Part shown: positions 51,649 to 58,850 of the stretch, piece by piece
How the letters are laid out: each line of letters starts with the position of its first letter
How positions within the stretch are numbered: the stretch's first letter is position 1
Assembly (NCBI GenBank): GCA_002331485.1
Contig: DCYS01000007.1
Location: 1-64,000, forward strand
Direction of reading: 5' to 3'
DNA: 64,000 bases
Source: Flavobacteriales bacterium UBA2104
GTDB taxonomy: Bacteria > Bacteroidota > Bacteroidia > Flavobacteriales_D > Crocinitomicaceae
The notes under the pieces: generated by a model
The model's database searches: none
Seen by the model: only the letters and a program-made list of their open reading frames with translations
What the model was told of the DNA's origin: nothing
Translations under genes and position numbers: made by a program

Positions 51649-51778
51649 ATTTATAAAGATGAGGTGAGAGACTGGCTCTATGACCCTCGGGCAACCAACT
51701 TTAAGTGTTGAAGTTTATTTCAACATTGGAAAACCGGTGCCAATTCCAGATTCTGCAATAAAGCAGGAGAATATAAAT
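51649..51778 (+). promoter_or_regulatory. SAM-I (S-box) riboswitch
   Basis: The conserved core is easy to read: GAGGTGAGAGACTGGCTCTATGA (51661 on), CGGGCAACCA, a P3 hairpin TGTTGAA/TTCAACA (51706-51725), GGTGCCAATTCCAGA (51736-51750), and a P4 hairpin TTCTGC/GCAG (51751-51769). The ends ATTTATA (51649-51655) and TATAAAT (51772-51778) close P1. SAM-I riboswitches turn off methionine genes when S-adenosylmethionine is high, which fits the downstream genes. Two features are unusual: the P4 and P1 3' strands include the Shine-Dalgarno and start codon of a small ORF, and core bases 51668-51677 can pair perfectly with the distal terminator. Confidence 0.93.
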
Positions 51779-51908
51779 GCAAGTTATGGAAGCACAAGAA
51801 AAAATTACATTCCAAATTAGTTCGCGAGAAACGCGACTCTCACAAGTTATTTTATCGTCTTTCAGCTCGACGATGTGTTGTTGCTGTTGGTGCATGTGTT
51901 GCTGCTAA
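51777..51908 (+). CDS. Cysteine-rich leader peptide of the methionine operon
   Basis: A 43-residue ORF that begins with ATG inside the last riboswitch bases. A strong Shine-Dalgarno AGGAG (51765-51769) lies 7 bases upstream, in the aptamer's P4 hairpin. The peptide starts MQVMEAQEKITFQISSRETR and ends MCCCCWCMCCC: eight Cys, two Met and one Trp in the last 11 codons, just before the stop and 32 bases before a terminator hairpin. This is the form of an attenuation leader, in which a ribosome stalled for lack of Cys-tRNA changes the RNA fold. The peptide itself probably has no function. Translation and stalling are inferred. Confidence 0.72.
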   Translation: MQVMEAQEKITFQISSRETRLSQVILSSFSSTMCCCCWCMCCC

Positions 51909-51940
51909 AATAAGCGGTCAACATATGTTTTCTATTTAGC

Positions 51941-51978
51941 CAGTCTCAAGGGCCCAGAGACTGTATTCCCCTTTTTTT
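51941..51978 (+). terminator. Attenuator terminator ahead of metY
   Basis: Stem CAGTCTC / GAGACTG (51941-51947 with 51957-51963), loop AAGGGCCCA, followed by TATTCCCC and seven T, 25 bases before metY. Its 5' arm, extended to AGCCAGTCTC (51938-51947), is the exact complement of GAGACTGGCT (51668-51677) in the riboswitch core, so the two structures exclude each other. Confidence 0.8.
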
Positions 51979-52002
51979 ATTCAATTTTTTAATTAAACAA
52001 TT

Positions 52003-53325
52003 ATGTCACAAGAAAATTATCATTTCGAAACACTTCAGCTACACGCTGGACAAGAGGTAGATGCTCAAACAGGATCAAGAGCAGTACCTATTTATCAAAC
52101 ATCATCTTATGTATTCAATGATTCTGAACATGCCGCAAATCTTTTTGGATTGAAAGAGTTCGGAAATATTTACACAAGGATCATGAATCCAACTACAGAT
52201 GTGTTCGAAAAAAGAATAGCAGCTCTGGAAGGAGGGGTTGCCGCTGTTGCAGTAGCTAGTGGACAAGCTGCTCAGTTTATTGCATTGAACAATATTCTTC
52301 AAACAGGAGACAATTTCGTAACGTCCCCGCACTTATATGGTGGAACGTTCAATCAGTTCAAGGTAGCGTTTGAACGACTAGGTATAGAAGCAAGATTTGC
52401 GAACGGAATCGAGCCAGAAGATTTCATTGATCAGATAGATGAGAACACTAAAGCGATCTACCTAGAAACGATCGGAAATCCGGCCTTCAGTGTTGCAGAT
52501 TTCGATGCCATTTCAAAATTAGCTAAATCTCAGAATATTCCTCTAGTTGTGGATAACACGTTTGGAGCTGCTGGTTATTTATTTAGACCGATCGAACATG
52601 GAGCAGACATTGTCGTAGCTTCAGCAACTAAGTGGATCGGAGGTCATGGAACAAGTATTGGAGGTGTCATTGTAGATGCAGGTAAATACGATTGGGGCAA
52701 TGGTAAATACCCACAATTCTCTGAGCCTTCGAAAGGTTATCACGGGTTAGTATTTTCCGATGTTTTTGGAAAAGATGGTCCGTTTGGAAATATCGCTTTT
52801 GCCATACGGGCAAGAGTTGAAGGTCTCAGAGATTTCGGGCCTGCTCTTTCTCCATTTAATTCTTTCCAATTGATCCAAGGTCTTGAAACACTTTCTCTAA
52901 GAGTTGAGAAGACAGTCAATAATGCGTTAACCATTGCGAAATGGCTAGAAACGCACGAGGAAGTAGAGTACGTAAATTACCCTGGACTCGAAAGCTCTAA
53001 ATATCATTCCAGAGCAAAAGAGTATTTAAAAAATGGGTTTGGCGGTGTGCTTAGTTTCAAACTGAAAGGAGGAAAAGAAGCAGCGGACAAATTTGTAAAT
53101 AGTGTTCAGCTCATATCGCACCTCGCCAATGTCGGTGATGCGAAGACGCTGATCATTCACCCTTCATCTACAACTCATGAACAGTTGTCTTATGAGGAGC
53201 AATTAAGTTCTGGTGCAATACCTGGATTATTAAGATTGTCAGTAGGTATAGAGCATCCTGAAGACTTGATCAATGACCTTTCACAAGCTTTTGTGAGAAC
53301 ACCTGAACCAGAAAAAGTAATATAA
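52003..53325 (+). CDS. metY: O-acetylhomoserine sulfhydrylase
   Basis: A 440-residue PLP enzyme of the Cys/Met metabolism family that makes homocysteine from O-acetylhomoserine and sulfide; relatives also make cysteine from O-acetylserine. The N-terminal FETLQLHAGQEVDAQTGSRAVPIYQTSSYVF and the length near 430-440 are typical of the acetylhomoserine type, and Lys210 in VASATKWIGGHGTSIGG is the PLP lysine. GNIYTRIMNPTTDVFE contacts the cofactor. It is the first gene of the operon metY-metX-hom-metZ, behind the SAM riboswitch, Cys-rich leader and terminator. Confidence 0.92.
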   Translation: MSQENYHFETLQLHAGQEVDAQTGSRAVPIYQTSSYVFNDSEHAANLFGLKEFGNIYTRIMNPTTDVFEKRIAALEGGVAAVAVASGQAAQFIALNNILQTGDNFVTSPHLYGGTFNQFKVAFERLGIEARFANGIEPEDFIDQIDENTKAIYLETIGNPAFSVADFDAISKLAKSQNIPLVVDNTFGAAGYLFRPIEHGADIVVASATKWIGGHGTSIGGVIVDAGKYDWGNGKYPQFSEPSKGYHGLVFSDVFGKDGPFGNIAFAIRARVEGLRDFGPALSPFNSFQLIQGLETLSLRVEKTVNNALTIAKWLETHEEVEYVNYPGLESSKYHSRAKEYLKNGFGGVLSFKLKGGKEAADKFVNSVQLISHLANVGDAKTLIIHPSSTTHEQLSYEEQLSSGAIPGLLRLSVGIEHPEDLINDLSQAFVRTPEPEKVI

Positions 53326-53332
53326 AAACATG

Positions 53333-53362
53333 GACCCCGGCAGTAAATTTATTGCTGGGGTC
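53333..53362 (+). promoter_or_regulatory. Intergenic hairpin between metY and metX
   Basis: Stem GACCCCGGCA / TGCTGGGGTC with one G-T step and a 10-base loop, followed by only a weak T run (TTTAAATC). It is a possible weak terminator or an RNA-stability element that lowers expression of the distal genes. The TTG at 53352, start of the longest metX ORF, lies inside it. Confidence 0.6.
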
Positions 53363-53372
53363 TTTAAATCAA

Positions 53373-54434
53373 ATGATCATGAGAAAAGAGATAAGTTTTG
53401 AAGCGATTTTACTTGAAGGTGGAGAGTTTCTTCCTGAAGTAACAGTTCAATATTCAACGTATGGAAAATTAAACCGTGACGGATCAAATGTGATCTGGGT
53501 CTGTCATGCTTTAACTGGTGATGATCAGGTTCACAAATGGTGGAAACCTATCTTTGGTAAAGGTAAATTCCTTGATCCTGATAAGTACTTTATCGTATGT
53601 GCAAATGTATTGGGGTCTTGCTACGGAACTACTGGTCCATCCAGTAAAATCTTGCCTCGTGGTTATGAAAGAAGAAATTTTCCTGTGATCACGATCCGGG
53701 ATATTGTGAAAGTTCATGAGCGCCTAGCTGATTTTCTGGGATTGGAAAAGATTAAAACACTAATTGGACCTTCATTAGGAGGTCAACAAGCTCTTGAATG
53801 GACACTTCAGGACCCTGATAGATTTGAGAATGTCTGTGTAATTGCTGCAAACGCTAAACACTCTCCTTGGGGCATTGCTTTTAATGAATCTCAGCGAATG
53901 GCGATTTGGAGTGATGAAACTTTTCGGTCAAATTTTAAAAATGGTGGAAAGTATGGGTTGAAAGCAGCAAGAGCGGCAGCACTACTAAGCTATAGAAGCT
54001 ATGATTGCTATGCCGCCACGCAAAATGAAGAACATGATTTTAAGATCGATAGTTATAAAGCTTCATCATATCAAAACTACCAGGGAGATAAGATTGTTGA
54101 GCGTTTTTCACCTTATTCGTATTGGACATTAAGTAAAGCAATGGATAGTCACAACATTGGTCGTGATAGAGGAGGAATCAGACATGCGCTTTCAAATTTA
54201 TCGACTAAACTTCTGACAATTGGTGTTTCAAGCGATGTGCTCTTTCCTCCAAATGAACAGGAAGAGATTGCTGAATATGCACAAAATGGAGTGTTTAAAA
54301 AAATAGATTCCATTTACGGTCATGATGGATTTTTGATCGAAGGAGAGCAGTTGAATAAGATTCTTATCGATCTACATGAGCAAAAACTAAGACCAACTAC
54401 TTACACAAAATTTAAATCAAACTATTTAAACTAA
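53373..54434 (+). CDS. metX: Homoserine O-acetyltransferase
   Basis: An alpha/beta-hydrolase-fold enzyme, about 353 residues, that acetylates homoserine with acetyl-CoA to feed MetY and MetZ. The motif WVCHALTGDDQ supplies the oxyanion region; the nucleophile is the serine in GPSLGGQQALEW, the Asp is in VSSDVLFPPNEQEEI and the His in GHDGFLIE. The start was set at ATG 53373 (53379 is equally possible), after the intergenic hairpin. It is followed 6 bases later by hom. Confidence 0.93.
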   Translation: MIMRKEISFEAILLEGGEFLPEVTVQYSTYGKLNRDGSNVIWVCHALTGDDQVHKWWKPIFGKGKFLDPDKYFIVCANVLGSCYGTTGPSSKILPRGYERRNFPVITIRDIVKVHERLADFLGLEKIKTLIGPSLGGQQALEWTLQDPDRFENVCVIAANAKHSPWGIAFNESQRMAIWSDETFRSNFKNGGKYGLKAARAAALLSYRSYDCYAATQNEEHDFKIDSYKASSYQNYQGDKIVERFSPYSYWTLSKAMDSHNIGRDRGGIRHALSNLSTKLLTIGVSSDVLFPPNEQEEIAEYAQNGVFKKIDSIYGHDGFLIEGEQLNKILIDLHEQKLRPTTYTKFKSNYLN

Positions 54435-54440
54435 GCAAAA

Positions 54441-55679
54441 ATGAAAAAAGAATTAACTATTGGATTATTTGGCTTTGGATGTGTTGGAAAAGGACTCTAC
54501 GATGTCCTTGAACAAACAGAATTAATAAATGCCAACATTAAACATATTGTTGTAAAGGATAAAAGTAAAAAGCGAGAGATCGACGCGAGTAATTTTTCGT
54601 TTGATCCAAATGTGATCCTTGAAGATGATGAAGTAAATACCGTCGTGGAATTAATAGATGACGCCGATGCAGCTTATCACATCGTTGTTAAAGCATTGAA
54701 ACGTGGGAAAAATGTGGTTTCAGCTAATAAAAAGTTGATCGCAAACCATCTGGAAGAGTTAATTAAAACAGCTCGAGAAAATCAAGTTTCCTTTTTATAT
54801 GAGGCAGCTGTATGTGCCAGTATACCCATCATTCGAACATTGGAAGAATACTATAATACGGACTCTATAAGTAAGGTGGAGGGAATTTGCAACGGGACGA
54901 CTAATTATATATTTTCTCAAACAGATAATGGTAAAAGTTATGCTGAAGCCCTGCAGGAAGCACAAGATCTTGGTTTTGCAGAAAGCGATCCGACACTTGA
55001 CGTCGATGGGTTCGATGCAAAATATAAATTGTCCATACTTATAAAGCATGCATTTGGATTGACGGTTGATCCTGATCAGATCTTTAATTACGGAATAAGA
55101 CATGTTAAGAATCAAGATGTACAATTCGGAAAGGAAAAGAACTTTCGCCTCAAGCTCATATCTAATGTGATTCGAGATAAAAATCAATTAATTCCCGTTG
55201 TTGCTCCTCACTTTGTTAAGGAAGATCACCCTACTTATAATGTAAATGACTCTTTCAATGCTGTGGCAGTAAAGGGATTATTCTCAGATCAACAAACACT
55301 GGTAGGCCGAGGAGCTGGAGCTTTCCCAACAGCGAGTGCTGTGTTGTCGGACATAAGTGCATTACAATTTGATTATAAATATGAGTACAGAAAAGAGATC
55401 GTCGCATCATCTCTTTCGATAACGGATAACTACAATATTAATGTATATATCGGTAGTACAAGTGCTCAAGAATTAGCTGCAGTTCGTTTTGAAAAGACCA
55501 GTGAGGAATATCACGGTAACGATTATCATTACAAAACAGGTTTCGTTTCATTGTCCACGTTGAAAGACATAAACTTTAACGATAGAGAAAGTCTATTTTT
55601 AGCGGTACTTCCGGAAAATAATAAAGGTACTCTGGATAAAAATGATCAAACAGTAATAGCTGAAAAAACAGAGATATGA
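54441..55679 (+). CDS. hom: Homoserine dehydrogenase
   Basis: A 412-residue NAD(P)-dependent enzyme that reduces aspartate semialdehyde to homoserine, branching methionine and threonine from lysine. The N-terminus GLFGFGCVGKGLYDVL is the dinucleotide site, VVSANKKLIANH the conserved loop, and the GICNGTTNYIFSQT and LGFAESDPTLDVDGFDAKYK segments hold the catalytic region. There is no aspartokinase fusion. The C-terminal 80 residues could be a regulatory part, but I cannot see a clear ACT domain. It is placed inside a SAM-riboswitch operon, so homoserine supply is tied to SAM. It overlaps metZ by four bases (ATGA). Confidence 0.92.
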   Translation: MKKELTIGLFGFGCVGKGLYDVLEQTELINANIKHIVVKDKSKKREIDASNFSFDPNVILEDDEVNTVVELIDDADAAYHIVVKALKRGKNVVSANKKLIANHLEELIKTARENQVSFLYEAAVCASIPIIRTLEEYYNTDSISKVEGICNGTTNYIFSQTDNGKSYAEALQEAQDLGFAESDPTLDVDGFDAKYKLSILIKHAFGLTVDPDQIFNYGIRHVKNQDVQFGKEKNFRLKLISNVIRDKNQLIPVVAPHFVKEDHPTYNVNDSFNAVAVKGLFSDQQTLVGRGAGAFPTASAVLSDISALQFDYKYEYRKEIVASSLSITDNYNINVYIGSTSAQELAAVRFEKTSEEYHGNDYHYKTGFVSLSTLKDINFNDRESLFLAVLPENNKGTLDKNDQTVIAEKTEI

Positions 55680-56866
55680 AGGAAAGTACATTAGCCATTA
55701 GAACGAAAGCATCCAGTAATCAAATTCCTGGACACAGCTCGCCGATTCATTTAACAAGTAGTTTTCAATTCGAAAACAGTGAGGAAATGCGAGCACTTTT
55801 TGCAGAAGAGCAACAAGGAAATGTATATTCACGATATTCCAACCCATCCGTGGAGGAGTTTCTGCTTAAACTAACAGCCTTAGAGAAAGGACAGGCAGGT
55901 TGGGCTACAGCTTCTGGGATGGCAGCTGTCTTCAGTACTTTTGCAGCATTACTGGAACAAGGAGACCACGTGATCTCCTCAAACGCTTTGTTCGGAAGTA
56001 CGCACAAACTTCTGAATGAAGTTTTTACTAAGTGGGGTATTTCCAGCGATTTTCTTTTGGCTGGGGAAATGACTTCAATTGAAGATCATATCACAGACCA
56101 AACAAAAATAGTTTATATAGAAACACCATCTAACCCAGGTCTGGAACTTATAGATATTGCTGCTGTGGCTGAAATTTGTAAGGCGAGAAACATACTCTTG
56201 GTTGTAGATAATTGTTTTGCTACTCCGATCTTACAGAAGCCATTAGAATTGGGTGCAGATATTGTTATTCATTCCGCAACGAAGTATATTGATGGTCAAG
56301 GAAGAACGTTGGGAGGGGCAATTATCAGTAGTCAGGAGATCATTGACAAAGTACAGGCATTCTCACGTCATTCGGGACCTGCACTAAGCCCTTTTAATGC
56401 ATGGGTGTTGTCAAAATCACTTGAAACGTTGGACGTAAGACTGGAGAGACATTGCAACAATGCTCTTTCAATTGCGAAATGGCTGGAGCAAAACGAACAA
56501 GTGAAATTTGTGAGATATCCTCATCTACCTTCTCATCCTCAATATGATCTAGCTATAAAACAAATGAAAAAAGGTGGAGGAATCATATGTTTTGAACTTC
56601 AAGGAGGCAAAGAAGCAGGTTTGAGGTTTATGGATGAATTGAAACTTTTTTCGATTACTGCCAACTTAGGCGATACTCGATCTATCGTGACTCACCCTTC
56701 TAGTTCAACACATTCTAAATTGTCAGAAGAAGTAAGACTTGAGATGGGGATAACGGATGGATTGATCCGATTATCTATAGGGTTAGAGGCGGTTGAAGAT
56801 CTTCAGGAAGATCTGAATCGGTCATTAAAAGCAATAAAAAAACCGCGTTTTGTTAACGCGGTTTAA
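55676..56866 (+). CDS. metZ: Cystathionine gamma-synthase-like / O-succinylhomoserine sulfhydrylase
   Basis: A 396-residue PLP enzyme related to metY but shorter, of the MetB/MetZ branch. The PLP lysine is Lys203 in IHSATKYIDGQGRTLGGAI; GNVYSRYSNPSVEEF and the C-terminal ANLGDTRSIVTHPSSSTHSKL are characteristic. MetZ (direct sulfhydrylation) and MetB (cystathionine) cannot be separated by reading, so the symbol is provisional. It overlaps hom by four bases. The operon's terminator lies within its last codons (56840-56864). Confidence 0.82.
   Translation: MKESTLAIRTKASSNQIPGHSSPIHLTSSFQFENSEEMRALFAEEQQGNVYSRYSNPSVEEFLLKLTALEKGQAGWATASGMAAVFSTFAALLEQGDHVISSNALFGSTHKLLNEVFTKWGISSDFLLAGEMTSIEDHITDQTKIVYIETPSNPGLELIDIAAVAEICKARNILLVVDNCFATPILQKPLELGADIVIHSATKYIDGQGRTLGGAIISSQEIIDKVQAFSRHSGPALSPFNAWVLSKSLETLDVRLERHCNNALSIAKWLEQNEQVKFVRYPHLPSHPQYDLAIKQMKKGGGIICFELQGGKEAGLRFMDELKLFSITANLGDTRSIVTHPSSSTHSKLSEEVRLEMGITDGLIRLSIGLEAVEDLQEDLNRSLKAIKKPRFVNAV
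56840..56864. terminator. Bidirectional terminator inside the metZ 3' end
   Basis: Stem AAACCGCGTT / AACGCGGTTT with a short loop, lying within the last codons of metZ and only 6 bases before the stop of the convergent Nudix gene. The A run before it (T run on the minus strand) makes it best suited to the Nudix transcript; on the plus strand the T run is short. Confidence 0.65.
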
Positions 56867-56871
56867 GCTAT

Positions 56872-57384
56872 TTATTCTTTATCAAGAAATTGACTGATTA
56901 TTTTGGTCTCTTGCGTGGATGGGATGTCTTCTACGCAGTCAGTGGTAAGAGAGGCGATCTTTTTTCGAAGGACATCAGTAGCCTTATCAATTATCTCATT
57001 GTGATCAAAAGCTAGTTTAGGCATCATGTTTAAAGGCAGCCATTTTACACTTTTCGCATCATCTCCAGCTTTGATCGAACGCTTTGATTTATTGATCAAA
57101 ACCAGGTGAGCTATTGATATTACCCGCCCTCTTTTATCGCGATCTACAGCTCCAAAAGTCTCAAATTGCTTTAAGTAGGTAAGGGATAAGTTCGTCTCTT
57201 CCTTTAATTCTCTTTTCGCAGCATCCAGAAGATCTTCGTTTACTTCTACAAATCCTCCTGGAAGCGCCCACTTCTTTTTACCATCCGGACTTTTTCGTTC
57301 AATAAGAAGAACTGAAAGTCCCTTCTTATCATATCCGAAAACAACAGTATCAACCGCAACCTTTATTCCTTGATCAGTTTCCAT
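56872..57384 (-). CDS. Nudix hydrolase
   Basis: A 170-residue hydrolase of nucleoside diphosphates linked to another moiety. The Nudix box GGFVEVNEDLLDAAKRELKEETNL (about residues 42-65) contains the required Gly, Glu, REL and EE residues. The sequence resembles the ADP-ribose or NrtR-type group, but the short C-terminus lacks a full winged-helix domain; the substrate is unknown. It begins one base after the aminotransferase stop upstream and is read with it. Confidence 0.87.
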   Translation of the reverse strand: METDQGIKVAVDTVVFGYDKKGLSVLLIERKSPDGKKKWALPGGFVEVNEDLLDAAKRELKEETNLSLTYLKQFETFGAVDRDKRGRVISIAHLVLINKSKRSIKAGDDAKSVKWLPLNMMPKLAFDHNEIIDKATDVLRKKIASLTTDCVEDIPSTQETKIISQFLDKE

Positions 57385-57385
57385 T

Positions 57386-58582
57386 TTACACGCGTCCAGG
57401 ATATACCTCTAACGCCTTTTCAAGGCAAGCAAGAGCTTTTTTAAGTTCGTCTAATTCTAAAACGTATGCAATTCGAGCTTCCTTTTTACCTAAACCAGGA
57501 GTTGCGTAGAAACCACTAAGTGGAGCCATCATTACAGTATTACCATTTAGTTCAAAATCCTCGAGAAGCCATTGACAGAATTTTTCTGTATCATCAACTG
57601 GAAATTCAGCTACACAATAGAACGCTCCTTTTGGACGTGGACAAGTAACACCTGGTATATTATTCAGACCATCAACCATTGCATCACGTCTTTTAACATA
57701 CTCTTCTGTTACTCCATCAAAATAACTGTCCGGCGTATCTAAAGCTGCTTCTGCTGCTATCTGAGCGTATGTTGGTGGTGAAAGTCTTGCCTGTGCAAAT
57801 TTAAGAGCAGTATCCAGTACCTCTTTATTTTTAGTGATCAATGCCCCAATTCGAGCACCACACATTGAATATCGTTTGGAAACTGAGTCAACCATTACAA
57901 CATTGTCATCAAGACCATCTAATTGCATTACTGAAAAAGGTTGAGCACCGTCGTAACAAAATTCTCTATATACTTCATCTGCGAAAAGGAAAAGATCATG
58001 CTTTTTGACGATCGTACTCAATTTCTGTATTTCTTCTTTGGTGTATAGATACCCAGTTGGGTTAGCAGGATTACAGATCATTATAGCTTTCGTCTTTGAA
58101 GTAATTCTCTTTTCAAATTCTTCTACTGGAGGAAGCGCAAAGCCATCTTGAATTTTTGCAGTTACGGGTATCACTTTCAATCCAGCGTTTACAGCAAATC
58201 CATTGTAATTCGCGTAGAACGGTTCAGGAATAATGATCTCATCACCTGGATTACAGCAAGAAGAAAAAGCAAAAGACAATGCTTCAGAACCTCCAGTTGT
58301 TACAAGTAATTGTTCATGATTTACTTGAATTCCAAACTTTTTGTAATACTTGGTTAATCCTTTTCTGTAAGATTCAAAACCAGCAGAGTGAGAGTACTCC
58401 AATACTTTTAAGTCATTATTCTTAACAGCCGTTAATGCAGAATCGGGAGTTGGGATATCGGGTTGACCAATATTCAAATGGATAACGTGTTTTCCTTTAT
58501 TCTTGGCAGCTTCTGCAAATGGAACCAATTTACGAATTGGTGAAGCCGGCATCTGTCTCGCTTTATCTGATAACTTTGGCAT
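57386..58582 (-). CDS. Pyridoxal-phosphate-dependent aminotransferase (class I)
   Basis: A 398-residue fold type I aminotransferase of the aspartate-aminotransferase group. Lys236 in DSVSKRYSMCGARIG is the PLP lysine; NPANPTGYLYT, ADEVYREFCYDG and the N-terminal HLNIGQPDIPTPDS are family motifs. The amino-acid substrate cannot be fixed. It is the first gene of a pair with the Nudix hydrolase. A -7 box TATTTTTG lies upstream on the minus strand at 58612-58605, without a TTG at the right distance. Confidence 0.88.
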   Translation of the reverse strand: MPKLSDKARQMPASPIRKLVPFAEAAKNKGKHVIHLNIGQPDIPTPDSALTAVKNNDLKVLEYSHSAGFESYRKGLTKYYKKFGIQVNHEQLLVTTGGSEALSFAFSSCCNPGDEIIIPEPFYANYNGFAVNAGLKVIPVTAKIQDGFALPPVEEFEKRITSKTKAIMICNPANPTGYLYTKEEIQKLSTIVKKHDLFLFADEVYREFCYDGAQPFSVMQLDGLDDNVVMVDSVSKRYSMCGARIGALITKNKEVLDTALKFAQARLSPPTYAQIAAEAALDTPDSYFDGVTEEYVKRRDAMVDGLNNIPGVTCPRPKGAFYCVAEFPVDDTEKFCQWLLEDFELNGNTVMMAPLSGFYATPGLGKKEARIAYVLELDELKKALACLEKALEVYPGRV

Positions 58583-58664
58583 ATCCTATACGTTTTTATG
58601 TCGCCAAAAATAGGCAACGGATATAACTTTGCTAATTTTTTTTCAAAAAAAACTAATTTTCTTC

Positions 58665-58690
58665 CAACCCTGTCACTTTTGTTTCCGTTA
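58665..58690 (+). promoter_or_regulatory. Possible ECF-type promoter of the sigma-factor gene
   Basis: CAACC (58665-58669), 16 bases, CGTTA (58686-58690) resembles the AAC...CGT pattern read by ECF sigma factors, so the gene could be self-activated. It is only a short match and may be chance. Confidence 0.3.
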
Positions 58691-58733
58691 AATAAGTGAA
58701 AGCTACAGTTAAATTGAATTTACGGTTCGGTTT

Positions 58734-58763
58734 TTGCTGTATTTCAGGAAAGTACTATATTTG
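58734..58763 (+). promoter_or_regulatory. Housekeeping promoter of the sigma-factor gene
   Basis: TTG (58734-58736), 19 bases, TATATTTG (58756-58763). The ATG at 58851 leaves a leader of about 80 bases. The rest of 58583-58733 shows nothing more than the possible ECF site. Confidence 0.55.
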
Positions 58764-58850
58764 GGTTTAACTAAAAACGAAAACGCTTATCGAAACATTT
58801 TTACTCTAAGAACATTTTGAAATTTTTCTAATCTCAAAAATTGAGTAATT

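Noticed and set aside
51701..51895. Minus-strand ORF of 64 codons opposite the riboswitch and leader peptide
   Set aside because: It is antisense to the SAM-I aptamer and the Cys-rich leader, has no ribosome site of note and no family resemblance.
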